DNA from: an uncultured Succiniclasticum sp.
GTDB taxonomy: Bacteria > Bacillota > Negativicutes > Acidaminococcales > Acidaminococcaceae
Length of the DNA: 54,373 nucleotides
Direction of reading: 5' to 3'
NCBI GenBank assembly: GCA_905235335.1
Contig: CAJOKZ010000013.1
Location: forward strand, 1-54,373
The position numbers and the translations under genes are program-made. Positions 9,939-21,355 of this stretch are shown piece after piece. The notes below the pieces were generated by a model. The model ran no database searches. It was not told the origin of the DNA and saw only the letters and a list, made by a program, of their open reading frames with translations. Every line of letters starts with the position of its first letter. Positions within the stretch are counted from its first letter, which is position 1.

Positions 9939-10919
9939 ATGGCAAAAAAAATTCGTATCGGTATCTGCGGCTACGGCAATCTGGGGCACGGCGTAGAACT
10001 TGCCGTCAACCGGGCTGAAGATATGGAGCTGGTGGGCGTTTTTTCCCGCCGGGATCTGGCAGGCACCGCCAGCGGTGTTCCCGCCATCAACTTAAAACAT
10101 GTTCTGGATTATAAGGATAAGATCGACGTAATGATCCTGTGCGGCGGTTCCGCCACAGACCTGCTGGAACAGGGGCCGGAGCTGGCACAGCATTTTGTCA
10201 CGGTAGACAGCTTCGATACCCACCCCCGTATTCCCGAATATTTTGCAAAGATGGATGCGGTTTCAAAGGAAAACGACACGGCTTCCATCATTTCCGTAGG
10301 CTGGGATCCGGGCCTGTTCTCCCTGCTGCGCGTGCTGGGCGACAGCGTGCTGCCGGAAGGCAAGTCCTACACCTTCTGGGGCAAAGGTGTCAGCCAGGGC
10401 CACTCTGACGCAATCCGCCGGATTCCCGGCGTGAAAAACGGCAAACAGTACACGATCCCCAAGGATGAATACCTGGATGCCGTCCGCAGCGGCAAGGGCA
10501 GCGATGCCCCCGCCAATGAAATGCACCTGCGGGAATGCTTCGTGGTGCCGGAAGAAGGCGCCGACCTGGCGGCCATTGAAACTGCTATCAAGACCATGCC
10601 TAACTATTTTGTAGGCTATGAGACCATCGTACATTTCATTTCCGAGGATGAATTCAACAAAAACCACAGCGGTATCCCCCACGGCGGCTTCGTATTCCGC
10701 AACGGCAAGACCGACGACACCACCGGCCACGTGATGGAATTCTCCCTGAAGCTGGACAGCAACCCCCAGTTCACCTCCAGTGTCCTGACCGCCTTCGCGC
10801 GCGCCATGTACCGCATCTATTACGAGCAGGGAAAACGCGGCGCCTTCACGGTGCTGGACATCCCCTTCGCGCTGCTTTCGCCGAAAGCGCCGGCTGACCT
10901 GCGCAAGGCCATGCTGTAA
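9939..10919 (+). CDS. ddh: meso-diaminopimelate dehydrogenase
   Basis: IRIGICGYGNLGHGVELAV Rossmann start, SVGWDPGLFSLLRVL, FWGKGVSQGHSDAIRRIPGV. Confidence 0.95.
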   Translation: MAKKIRIGICGYGNLGHGVELAVNRAEDMELVGVFSRRDLAGTASGVPAINLKHVLDYKDKIDVMILCGGSATDLLEQGPELAQHFVTVDSFDTHPRIPEYFAKMDAVSKENDTASIISVGWDPGLFSLLRVLGDSVLPEGKSYTFWGKGVSQGHSDAIRRIPGVKNGKQYTIPKDEYLDAVRSGKGSDAPANEMHLRECFVVPEEGADLAAIETAIKTMPNYFVGYETIVHFISEDEFNKNHSGIPHGGFVFRNGKTDDTTGHVMEFSLKLDSNPQFTSSVLTAFARAMYRIYYEQGKRGAFTVLDIPFALLSPKAPADLRKAML

Positions 10920-11081
10920 TGCGGAACGTGCAGGGATAATATCATGATGTGATGCATAAGGCCGCGCTGCGACACACGCGTACTGCATACGAAATACTAT
11001 GTTTGACAAATTTTAGTAAACTGTTTAAAATGAGCTTATGGAAACGGTTCGTTTCAAAAATTATGCAAGGAGGCTATCCAA

Positions 11082-11462
11082 ATGGGAAAATTTTTAGTAA
11101 AAGAGTCCAAGGCGGGTAAACGTTTCAATCTCGTTGCGAACAATGGCGAAATCATTGCCGCGTCGCAGGTTTACAAATCTGCTTCCGGCTGCAAAAACGG
11201 TATTGAAAGCGTAATTAAAAATGCGCCAATCGCCGTAATCGAAGACCAGACCGTAGAAGGCTTCAAAGCTGAAAAACATCCAAAATTTGAAGTCTACAAG
11301 GACAAAGCCGGCGAATTCCGTTTCCGCCTGAAAGCGACCAATGGCCAAATCATCGCGGTAAGCGAAGGTTACAAAGCCATGAAGAGCTGCCTGAACGGCA
11401 TCGCTTCCGTCAAGAAAAATTCCCAGGATGCAAAAATCGTCGTCGAAGAAGCCAAAGAATAA
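11082..11462 (+). CDS. YegP/DUF1508 family protein with two tandem repeats
   Basis: Two copies of the repeat (GKRFNLVANNGEIIAASQVYKSASGCKNGIESV / GEFRFRLKATNGQIIAVSEGYKAMKSCLNGIASV). Confidence 0.9.
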   Translation: MGKFLVKESKAGKRFNLVANNGEIIAASQVYKSASGCKNGIESVIKNAPIAVIEDQTVEGFKAEKHPKFEVYKDKAGEFRFRLKATNGQIIAVSEGYKAMKSCLNGIASVKKNSQDAKIVVEEAKE

Positions 11463-11482
11463 ACTTTAAAACAGGGCATAGC

Positions 11483-11519
11483 AAAACCGGTACCAGCCAC
11501 AGGCTGATACCGGTTTTTT
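11483..11519 (+). terminator. rho-independent terminator
   Basis: AAAACCGGTACCAGCC..GGCTGATACCGGTTTTTT. Confidence 0.85.
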
Positions 11520-11602
11520 GTTATGCCTTTCCCGGCCGTACAGCGATATCCGAAATTCCGGCCTTATTCTCTACTTTGTTTTCGTTGTATTCAGCTTTCT
11601 TT

Positions 11603-12088
11603 TCAAAATTCCAGCCTCATCTGGTGCCACATTGCGCCGCCGTGTTGCGTTTTACTGCTTACCCCTTCATCGGCAAAGCCAAACTTTGCATAGTAAGGGA
11701 TAAGGCGTTCCTTGCAGGTCAGCACTACGCCGCGTCGGGCCTGTTCCTTTGCATCGGCGATGATCTGCCGCAGCAATTGTCCGGCCAGGCCTTTCCGACG
11801 AAAGGCAGGCAGAGTGTTAAGGCCAAAAATCATCTGCCATTTTCCCTGCTCGTTATGCAGTTCCGCCTTTTCGTACATTTCATCAAACAGGTCCGGTTCG
11901 TCTGTCACAAAACCATCAGCAAACGCCAGCAGTCGTTCCCCGTCAAACAGCAACCAGAAATGGTTCCCATATTTTTCCAGCCGTTGGGCAAAGGCCTCCC
12001 TTGGGGCTGCTTCCGCCGCGGGAAAACACGCGGCTTCCATGGCGGATACTGCATCCAAATCATCGATGGTGGCAGTGCGTATCAGCAT
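11603..12088 (-). CDS. GNAT family N-acetyltransferase
   Basis: MLIRTATIDDLDAV...MIFGLNTLPAFRRKGLAGQLLRQIIADAKEQARRGVVLTCKERLIPYYAKFGFADEG. Confidence 0.88.
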   Translation of the reverse strand: MLIRTATIDDLDAVSAMEAACFPAAEAAPREAFAQRLEKYGNHFWLLFDGERLLAFADGFVTDEPDLFDEMYEKAELHNEQGKWQMIFGLNTLPAFRRKGLAGQLLRQIIADAKEQARRGVVLTCKERLIPYYAKFGFADEGVSSKTQHGGAMWHQMRLEF

Positions 12089-12121
12089 TTACTAGCACCT
12101 CGTAACATTGATATATTTTTC

Positions 12122-13288
12122 TTATTCCGCGCAGGCTTCTTTAATGATTTCCACTGCTTTCACCAACATTTCTTCCGGCATGTTCAGCGCCGGCAGCAGA
12201 CGGATCTTATCTTTCGCAGTCAGGCACAGCACGCCTTTGTCAATACACTTTTTCACAACATCTGCCGCGGGTTTTACCGGTTTGACGCCGCACATCATGC
12301 CCATGCCGGTTACCTTTTCCACGCCGGGCGCTCCTTCCAGCGCGGCAAAAAGGATTTTTCCCTTGCGCCGCACTTCCGCTAAAAAGTCATCATCCAGCCG
12401 GCTCAGGATGCTGACCGCACCGGCGCAGGCAACCGGGTTTCCGCCATAGGTGGAGCCGTGGTCGCCGTGTCCCAGCACATGTTCCACTTTTTCACCCATC
12501 ATGCAGGCGCCCAGCGGCAGTCCGCCGCCGATTCCCTTGGCAGTAGTCACCACATCCGGGGATACGCCGAAGTTCATGTAGGAATACAGTTTCCCCGTGC
12601 GTCCGTTGCCGGTCTGCACCTCATCGACGATAAATACGATATCCTCTTTGTGGCAGATTTCATCCACGCCCCTGATAAATTCCGCAGTCAGCGGGTTCAC
12701 GCCGCCTTCTCCCTGGATACATTCGATCATGATGCCGGCCACTTTGTTTTCCGCCACCAGCTTTTTTACACCTTCCAGATCATTGGCTACCGCATGCACA
12801 AAGCCCGGCGTCAGCGGCTGGAACAGTTCATGGTAGTGCTCCTGCCCTGTCGCCGCCAGGGTAGTCAGGGTGCGTCCGTGGAAGCTGTTCCACAGCGTGA
12901 TGATAGTATAATACTCCGGTCCTTTCTTTTCCGCCGCGTATTTACGGGCCACTTTGATGGCGCATTCGTTGGCCTCCCCGCCGGAATTCCCGAAAAACAC
13001 TTTTTTCAGTCCCGTCTTTTCGCAAAGGATCTCCGCCAGCTTCACGCAGGGTTCCGTATAATACAGGTTCGACATATGCTGTACTTTGCCCAGCTGGTCG
13101 ATGACAGCCTGCTTCCACTGGTCGTCTGCGATACCGAAGCTGGTCACACCGATGCCGGAACCCATATCGATGTATTCTTTCCCGTCCGTATCTTTTGCGA
13201 TGCTCCCTTTCCCACTGATGATTTCCACCGGGAACCGGGCATAGGTATTGGCTACATATTTCTCGTCTAATTCCTGCAGTCTGCTCAT
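12122..13288 (-). CDS. argD: acetylornithine aminotransferase
   Basis: Class III aminotransferase; FGNSGGEANECAIKVARKYA, VDEVQTGNGRTGKLYSY, adjacent to argB. Confidence 0.92.
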   Translation of the reverse strand: MSRLQELDEKYVANTYARFPVEIISGKGSIAKDTDGKEYIDMGSGIGVTSFGIADDQWKQAVIDQLGKVQHMSNLYYTEPCVKLAEILCEKTGLKKVFFGNSGGEANECAIKVARKYAAEKKGPEYYTIITLWNSFHGRTLTTLAATGQEHYHELFQPLTPGFVHAVANDLEGVKKLVAENKVAGIMIECIQGEGGVNPLTAEFIRGVDEICHKEDIVFIVDEVQTGNGRTGKLYSYMNFGVSPDVVTTAKGIGGGLPLGACMMGEKVEHVLGHGDHGSTYGGNPVACAGAVSILSRLDDDFLAEVRRKGKILFAALEGAPGVEKVTGMGMMCGVKPVKPAADVVKKCIDKGVLCLTAKDKIRLLPALNMPEEMLVKAVEIIKEACAE

Positions 13289-13292
13289 ACTC

Positions 13293-14156
13293 TCACTCCC
13301 CCGTCACCATTGTGCCCGCGCCTTCGTCCGTCAGCAGTTCCATCAGGATGGAATGCGGTACGCGGCCGTCCATGATAATCACATTTTTTACTCCGTGGCT
13401 GATTGCATCCTCGCAGCATTTCACCTTAGGCAGCATGCCGCCGGCAATGATCCCTTCCTCTTTCAGCTTTGCCGTTTCAGCGATCGTGACTGCGGGTATC
13501 AGCGTCTTCTCATCATCCTTATCCCGAAGGATCCCCGGAACATCTGTCATCAGGATGAAGGTTTCCGTATTCAGGGCCCCGGCGATACAGGCCGCCGCCG
13601 TATCCCCGTTGATGTTATAGGCGTTGCCCTGCGCATCGCAGCCGATCGTGGAGACCACCGGGATGTACCCTTTTTCCAGCAAATCCAGGATGGGCTTTTC
13701 ATTCACCTGCGCCACTTCGCCCACATATCCCAGGCGTTCATCCTTTATGGTGCACTCGATCAGCCGTCCGTCCACGCCGGAAAGGCCGACGGCGTTCCCC
13801 CCGTGCATCTGCAGCAGGTTGACCAGGGATTTGTTCACCTTCCCCGCCAGGATCATCTCCACAATATCCACGGTTTCCTTGTCCGTAACCCGCAGACCGT
13901 CCACGAATTCCGCCTTTTTGCCCAGACGTTTCATCATATCGTTGATCTCCGGCCCGCCGCCGTGAACCAGCACGATTTTGACGCCCACATGCCAGAGCAG
14001 CACGATGTCTTCCATGACCTGCTGCTTCAGGGTTTCATTGATCATGGCGTTACCGCCGTATTTGACCACCACGATCTTCCCGCTGTGTTTTTTAATGTAA
14101 GGCAGTGCCTGCACCAGAATCTGTGCCCGCTCCGCATTTGAATAAGAAAATGGCAT
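13293..14156 (-). CDS. argB: acetylglutamate kinase
   Basis: VVKYGGNAMINE, LVHGGGPEIN, ISHGVKNVIIMDGRVPHSILMELLTDEGAGTMV; likely start MPFSYSNAERAQ. Confidence 0.95.
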   Translation of the reverse strand: MPFSYSNAERAQILVQALPYIKKHSGKIVVVKYGGNAMINETLKQQVMEDIVLLWHVGVKIVLVHGGGPEINDMMKRLGKKAEFVDGLRVTDKETVDIVEMILAGKVNKSLVNLLQMHGGNAVGLSGVDGRLIECTIKDERLGYVGEVAQVNEKPILDLLEKGYIPVVSTIGCDAQGNAYNINGDTAAACIAGALNTETFILMTDVPGILRDKDDEKTLIPAVTIAETAKLKEEGIIAGGMLPKVKCCEDAISHGVKNVIIMDGRVPHSILMELLTDEGAGTMVTGE

Positions 14157-14172
14157 AACGTTTCCCCTCTTT

Positions 14173-15387
<1,215 letters not shown>

Positions 15388-15424
15388 TTCACAATCCTCC
15401 GGTATATTTCAATTTGCCAATACG

Positions 15425-16354
15425 TTATGATTTATATTCCAGCCCTTCGGTTTCCGACAGCCCCAGTACAATGTTCATGTTCTGGATTGCGGCACCGCTG
15501 GCCCCTTTTCCCAGGTTATCGAAGCGGGAAATCAGAAGTATCCGGTCGTCATTGCCCGTTACGGTAATCTCCATGTCATCCCGTCCGGAATAGGCAGCAG
15601 CGGAAAGGAACCCTTTTTCGTCTGAAGCTTCCGTAAACCGGATCAACGGACCCCGGTAATAAGACTGATACAGGTTGCGTATATCTTTCACGGTCCCCTT
15701 CAGGTCTTTTTTAAATAAGGAAACGGTGACCTCCATGCCGCTGTAAAAATCCGCCACGATGGGGCAGAACACCGGACTGTTTTCCAGCCCGCAGATCACG
15801 TTCATCTCTTTCAGGTGTTTGTGGGCCTGTCCCAGGGCGTATTGCCTGGGCCCTTTCAGCAGCGGGCTTCGCTGCGGATCTTCATACTCCGCAATCATAT
15901 TTTTCCCGCCGCCGGAATAGCCGGTCAGCGAAAAACAGGTAAGCAGGATATCCTTTGAAACCAGCCCCGCTTCTGTCAGCGGCGCTACCAGCGCGATAAA
16001 CCCACTGGCATGGCACCCGGGATTTGCGATGAACCGCGATTTTGCAATCCTGTCCCGCCGTCCGGTAAGTTCCGGCAGGCCATATTCCCATCCTGTGGCG
16101 GTCCGGTGCGCAGTAGACGTATCAATGATCACGGCTTTGGCGCCCTTTGCCAGCTCCACGGCTTCCACAGCCGCAGCATCCGGAAGGCAGAGAAATGCGA
16201 TGTCAGCTTCGTTGAATGCTCCCTGTCGCGCCGCCTTGTCCTTGCGCAGCCCTTCCTCCAGCGTGATGAGCTCAATATCCTTTCGCGTGTATAATCTTTC
16301 ACGAATCCGCAGCCCTGTCGTTCCGGAACTGCCGTCAATAAATACCTTCGTCAT
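15425..16354 (-). CDS. argC: N-acetyl-gamma-glutamyl-phosphate reductase (short type-2 form)
   Basis: MTKVFIDGSSGTTGLRIRERL, FIANPGCHASGFIALVAPL; likely start at 16354. Confidence 0.9.
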   Translation of the reverse strand: MTKVFIDGSSGTTGLRIRERLYTRKDIELITLEEGLRKDKAARQGAFNEADIAFLCLPDAAAVEAVELAKGAKAVIIDTSTAHRTATGWEYGLPELTGRRDRIAKSRFIANPGCHASGFIALVAPLTEAGLVSKDILLTCFSLTGYSGGGKNMIAEYEDPQRSPLLKGPRQYALGQAHKHLKEMNVICGLENSPVFCPIVADFYSGMEVTVSLFKKDLKGTVKDIRNLYQSYYRGPLIRFTEASDEKGFLSAAAYSGRDDMEITVTGNDDRILLISRFDNLGKGASGAAIQNMNIVLGLSETEGLEYKS

Positions 16355-16845
16355 GCTAATCTCCGTTCTGCTCCCGCAGCCTTTTCCAGTCGCCCCGGCC
16401 AGCCTTCCGTGCCGCCCGCGGCCAGTGCCGGAAGCTTCTTCATCCATCTTTTACAGGGAATAAAAAAAGAATGCCCCATTGCATACATCGAACAAATCCC
16501 CATCATCTGTCTGCGCATGAACCCTCCCGCTTTGCAGTTCCCTGTCATCGATCCGCACAGCAATGATTATATCATATAATAGATGAAAATATTTTATATG
16601 TCAAGCGATTTTTGTATAATTATAAAATCATAATGTATTTTAATTAACAAATTGCGTGTTTTATTAATTTTTAAACAGTTTTGAAAAATTCAGGAACGCC
16701 AAACACCGTGCAGCAGGCATTTTCCAATAAAAACTCCCTTCCGGCGAGATGGGATCTGCTGTCCGCCTGTCTTTCCGAAAGGGAGTGATTTCAGTTTTTA
16801 TGCTGCTGCGCCAGCATCGCTGGCGGCGCGCCCCGTACTGAACCG

Positions 16846-19485
16846 TTATTTTTTGTTCTTCAGGTTGATAGTCGCCTGGGCTGCTGCCAGCCTTGCGATA
16901 GGAACGCGGAACGGTGAACAGGATACATAGTTCAGGCCCAGTTCCTGACAGAATGCCACGGAAGAGGGATCGCCGCCGTGCTCACCGCAAATGCCGCAGT
17001 GAAGCATGGGATTCTCGCGGCGGCCTTTTTCCACTGCCATCCGCATCAGCTGGCCGACGCCTTCCTGATCCAATTTGCTGAACGGGTCAAACTCGTAAAT
17101 TTTCTGGTCGTAATACGCTTCCAGGAATTTTCCTGCATCATCGCGGGAGAACCCGAAGGTCATCTGGGTCAGATCGTTGGTGCCGAAGCTGAAGAAATCC
17201 GCTTCTTTGGCAACTTCATCCGCTGTCAGGGCCGCCCGCGGGATCTCGATCATGGTGCCAACTTTGTAATTCAGGAAGTAGCCCTGTTCTTTCATGACCG
17301 CTTCCGCTGTCTCTACAATAATGTTTTTAACAAACAGCAATTCTTTGCGTTCACCGATCAGCGGTACCATGATCTCGGGAACGATGTCGTAACTCGTTTC
17401 TTTCTTGACTGCGATAGCCGCCTCAATAACAGCGCGGGTCTGCATCCGGGAAATCTCCGGGTAAATGACGCTGAGCCGGCATCCCCGCAAACCCATCATG
17501 GGATTGAATTCGTGCATCGCGTCGCAGTTCGCTTTCACCTGTTCATAGGTCATGCCCATGCTATCCGCCAGTTCCCGCATCTCCGCTTCCGTCTTCGGAA
17601 GGAACTCATGCAACGGCGGATCCAGGAAGCGCACTGTCATAGGACGTCCACGCAGCGCCTTGTACATGCCAATGAAATCCTGCCGTTGGTACGGAAGAAG
17701 TTCGGCCAGGGCCGCTTCGCGCTGTTCCACCGTTTCAGACAGGATCATGCGGCGGAATTTGGGGATGCGTTCCGCTTCAAAGAACATGTGCTCCGTACGG
17801 CACAGGCCGATTCCTTCGGCGCCGAGGCGCACTGCGTTCTCCGTGTCGGCCGGCGTATCGGCGTTGGTCCTGACCTGCATCTTGCGGTACTGGTCGGCCC
17901 AGCGCATGATGCATCCGAAATTACCGCTGATCTCCGCTTCCACGGTGGGGATGTCCCCTTCATAAATCGTACCGGTAGAACCATCCAGGGAGATGTAGTC
18001 CCCTTCCAGATACGTGGTCCCGTTCAGCTCGAATTTCTTTTCTTCCTCGTAGACCTTCAGGTCGTTGCAGCCAGATACGCAGCAGGTGCCCATACCCCTG
18101 GCGACAACAGCCGCATGGCTGGTCATACCGCCCCGGGCAGTAAGGATACCCTCCGCTGCGTGCATGCCCTCAATATCTTCCGGCGAGGTCTCGAGACGCA
18201 CTAAAATGACTCGTTCCCCTGCTGCTGCAGCATTTTTTGCATCCTCTGCCGTAAAGTAAACCTTGCCCGCCGCGCTTCCCGGGGAAGCCGGAAGCGCATG
18301 GCCGATGACCTTACCTTTTTTCAGCGCTTCTGCGTCAAACGTCGGATGAAGCAGCTGGTCAAGGGACTTCGCCTCGATGCGCATCAGCGCTTCTTCCGGC
18401 GTAATCATGCCTTCCTCCACCAGATCGCAGGCGATGTTGATGGCCGCTTCCGCCGTACGTTTGCCATTGCGTGTCTGCAGGAAGTACAGCTTTCCTTCCT
18501 GAATGGTAAATTCCATATCCTGCATATCCCGGTAATGGCTTTCCAGCTTTTGTGCCAGCCGGATAAATTCCGCATAGCAGTTGGGCATATCCTCTTCCAG
18601 CTTACTGATAGGCTGCGGTGTGCGAACGCCGGCTACCACGTCTTCCCCCTGGGCATCAATCAGGTATTCGCCGTAGATGCCGCGGGCGCCGGTGGCCGGG
18701 TTACGGGTAAAGGCAACCCCGGTACCGGAGGTATTACCCATGTTGCCGAACACCATGGTCTGGATGTTAACCGCCGTGCCCCAGTCGCCGGGGATATCAT
18801 TCATGCGGCGATATACGTTGGCACGGGGGTTGTCCCAAGAACGAAAGACGGCTTTTACCGCCTCCAGAAGCTGCACAGCAGGTTCCTGCGGGAATTCTTT
18901 GCCAATCGTTTCCTTATAGAGGGCCTTGAACCGGTTGATCAGTTCTTTCATATCATCCACATCAAGGTCGATATCAAACTTTACGCCCTTCTTTTCTTTG
19001 ATCTCATCGATAATTTTTTCGAATTTGGATTTCGGGATCTCCATGACCACGTCGGAGAACATCTGGATGAACCGGCGGTAGGAATCATACGCGAACCGGG
19101 GGTTGTTCGTCTTGCGGGCGAAGCCTTCCACGGAAATATCGTTCAGGCCAAGGTTCAGGATCGTATCCATCATGCCCGGCATGGAGACACGGGCGCCGCT
19201 TCGTACAGAGACCAGCAGCGGGTCACTGTTGTCCCCGAAAAGTTTTCCGTTTTCCTTTTCCAGCCAGCGCAGGGCCTGGAAAATCTGCCGCTGGATCTCA
19301 TTGGAGACTTTGCGGCCGGATTTGTAGTAATCCGTGCATGCTTCCGTCGTAATGGTAAAGCCCATCGGGATCGGAAGTCCCAGGTTCGTCATCTCCGCCA
19401 GGTTGGCGCCTTTGCCCCCCAGCAGTTCCCTCATCTGTGCGTTGCCTTCATTAAATCCATAAACCCATTTTTTCGCAGTTGCCAT
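16846..19485 (-). CDS. ppdK: pyruvate, phosphate dikinase
   Basis: 879 aa; GGKGANLAEMTNLGLPIPMGFTITTEAC, GGMTSHAAVVARGMGTCCVSGC phospho-His motif, GICGEHGGDP. Confidence 0.97.
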   Translation of the reverse strand: MATAKKWVYGFNEGNAQMRELLGGKGANLAEMTNLGLPIPMGFTITTEACTDYYKSGRKVSNEIQRQIFQALRWLEKENGKLFGDNSDPLLVSVRSGARVSMPGMMDTILNLGLNDISVEGFARKTNNPRFAYDSYRRFIQMFSDVVMEIPKSKFEKIIDEIKEKKGVKFDIDLDVDDMKELINRFKALYKETIGKEFPQEPAVQLLEAVKAVFRSWDNPRANVYRRMNDIPGDWGTAVNIQTMVFGNMGNTSGTGVAFTRNPATGARGIYGEYLIDAQGEDVVAGVRTPQPISKLEEDMPNCYAEFIRLAQKLESHYRDMQDMEFTIQEGKLYFLQTRNGKRTAEAAINIACDLVEEGMITPEEALMRIEAKSLDQLLHPTFDAEALKKGKVIGHALPASPGSAAGKVYFTAEDAKNAAAAGERVILVRLETSPEDIEGMHAAEGILTARGGMTSHAAVVARGMGTCCVSGCNDLKVYEEEKKFELNGTTYLEGDYISLDGSTGTIYEGDIPTVEAEISGNFGCIMRWADQYRKMQVRTNADTPADTENAVRLGAEGIGLCRTEHMFFEAERIPKFRRMILSETVEQREAALAELLPYQRQDFIGMYKALRGRPMTVRFLDPPLHEFLPKTEAEMRELADSMGMTYEQVKANCDAMHEFNPMMGLRGCRLSVIYPEISRMQTRAVIEAAIAVKKETSYDIVPEIMVPLIGERKELLFVKNIIVETAEAVMKEQGYFLNYKVGTMIEIPRAALTADEVAKEADFFSFGTNDLTQMTFGFSRDDAGKFLEAYYDQKIYEFDPFSKLDQEGVGQLMRMAVEKGRRENPMLHCGICGEHGGDPSSVAFCQELGLNYVSCSPFRVPIARLAAAQATINLKNKK

Positions 19486-19614
19486 ACTTTACGCCTCTTT
19501 TTCTTAAATTTCCTGCGCCGTACGGTATGTTGAACGGCGCTATGCAGCAAAGAACTCACTGATTACTCTGAATCGCACAAACTCATTTAATCAGCGTTTC
19601 GCTAAACACAATGA

Positions 19615-19646
19615 TACCTGCCGCCCACAAATGCAGACGGCAGGTA
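19615..19646 (-). terminator. rho-independent terminator-like hairpin
   Basis: TACCTGCCG...CGGCAGGTA downstream of the SPFH gene. Confidence 0.5.
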
Positions 19647-19671
19647 ACAGTTCCAACTATCATCGGGGTAC

Positions 19672-21144
19672 TTATTTCACGATGTCGCCTTCGTTGAAGG
19701 GATCGCCGCACTGCGGGCAGAATTTAGGAGGATTATGCGGGTCTTGCGGTTCCCATCCGCATTTATCACATTTGTAGAGCGGCGCTTCTGCCGGTTTACG
19801 GGATCCGCAGTTCGGGCAGAACTGCCCCTGGTTTACACTGCCGCAGCTGCAGGTCCAGCCTGCAGGGGCTGCGGGCTGCGGTTTACCGCAGTTCGCGCAG
19901 AATTTGCCTGTGTTGCCTTTGGCGCCGCATGCACAGTCCCAGCCGCCCGCCGGTTTGGGCTCTGGTTTCGGCTGGCCGCAGTTGGCACAGAATTTACCTG
20001 TGTTTCCGGTGTGTCCGCAGCTGCAGGCCCAACCTGCTGCCGCTGCGGGTGCTGCAGCCTGTGGCGGTGCGGTCTGAAGCGGAGGCTGTCCATAGGGCTG
20101 CTGTCCGTACTGGGGAGGATACTGGCCTGCAGGACCATAGGCATTGCCCATTGCCATGCCGCCGGCCATGTTTGCCATGCCCATACCGATGAAAGCACCC
20201 ATCGGGCCCATCCCGCCACCTTCATTAGCGGATGCGTTGCGAATACCATCGGCCGTAGCATCGGTCAAAATACCCATCCGCATGTTCGGATCGGTCATCA
20301 TAGCACCCATTGCAACCTTCTGCAATTTCGCTTCGTCTTCTTCATTCGCTTTAATGCTGTTAATACCGAAAGAAACAATTTCAATACCGCGCAGGTCACG
20401 CCATTTGTTGGACAGCACATCGTTCAGCGCATCTGCCAGTTCCATGGTGCGGGCCGGCAGTTCGGTGTAGTCGATCCGCTGGGCAGAAATCTTGCCGAAA
20501 GCTGGCTGCAGTGCGGTCAGCAGTTCGGATTTCAACTGGCTGTCCCACTGGCTGCGCAGATACTGTTCCGGGGCGTTGCCCGAAATGGTGGAATAGAACA
20601 GGATCGGATCGACAATCTTGTAGCTGTATTCGCCAAAGCAGCGGATACGAACCGGCAGGGAACGACCGGTATTCTCCTCAATCACCTTGAATGGAATTTC
20701 TGCCGGGGTTCCATACTTGTTACCGATAATTTCTTTGGTATTGAAATAATAGACTCTCTGATCTTTGCCGGTATCGCCGCCAAAAGTAAAACGCTTACCC
20801 ACCCGCTGGAACACCTGGATAACGCTTTCTTTCAAGTCACCGGTAAAGACTGAAGGCTCTGTTGATTTATCATACGTATATTCGCCGGGTTCCGCGCAAA
20901 GATCAACGACTTTGCCCTGTTCCACAATCATCATGCACTGACCCACATTGACCGCGATGACAGAACCATTGGAGATGATGTTGTCTTCAGCACTGGTGTT
21001 GGAACTGCGGCCCTGGCTGCTGATCCGTTTCTGCCCCTTGATCATCAGGACGTCCGGAGTCATGCCTTCGCAGTAAAAGTACTCTTTCCACTGGTCGGCC
21101 AGCACGCCGCCGACAGCGCCCATGCCCGCTTTAATTAATCCCAT
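19672..21144 (-). CDS. SPFH-domain (virion-core/YdjI-like) protein with four C-terminal zinc ribbons
   Basis: YFYCEGMTPDVLMIKGQ...VIAVNVGQCMMIVEQGKVVDL...EYSYKIVDPILFY; Ala/Pro/Gln linker; four CxC/CxxC...FCxxCG units; likely start MGLIKAGMGAVGG at 21144. Confidence 0.82.
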   Translation of the reverse strand: MGLIKAGMGAVGGVLADQWKEYFYCEGMTPDVLMIKGQKRISSQGRSSNTSAEDNIISNGSVIAVNVGQCMMIVEQGKVVDLCAEPGEYTYDKSTEPSVFTGDLKESVIQVFQRVGKRFTFGGDTGKDQRVYYFNTKEIIGNKYGTPAEIPFKVIEENTGRSLPVRIRCFGEYSYKIVDPILFYSTISGNAPEQYLRSQWDSQLKSELLTALQPAFGKISAQRIDYTELPARTMELADALNDVLSNKWRDLRGIEIVSFGINSIKANEEDEAKLQKVAMGAMMTDPNMRMGILTDATADGIRNASANEGGGMGPMGAFIGMGMANMAGGMAMGNAYGPAGQYPPQYGQQPYGQPPLQTAPPQAAAPAAAAGWACSCGHTGNTGKFCANCGQPKPEPKPAGGWDCACGAKGNTGKFCANCGKPQPAAPAGWTCSCGSVNQGQFCPNCGSRKPAEAPLYKCDKCGWEPQDPHNPPKFCPQCGDPFNEGDIVK

Positions 21145-21355
21145 GTGTGTGCCCTCCTTAGTTTTAATTTCATTTTGATGCTTCGTCCCGCCTTGCCACG
21201 GTCGCGGGACTTTTGATTTGCTCAAACTTCTTGCAACTATTTTACCACAAAACATCGTATTTACATAGCAGATTTACCGCTACGAAAACAATATAAGAAA
21301 ACTTTATGTCTTTTTTATGTTTGATACGTCAACAGTTTGCAAACATCCTCAGCAA

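Noticed and set aside
16978-19533. Long plus-strand ORFs (408 and 411 aa) antisense to ppdK
   Set aside because: Mirror frames of a strongly coding, GC-rich gene; no recognisable domains or RBS
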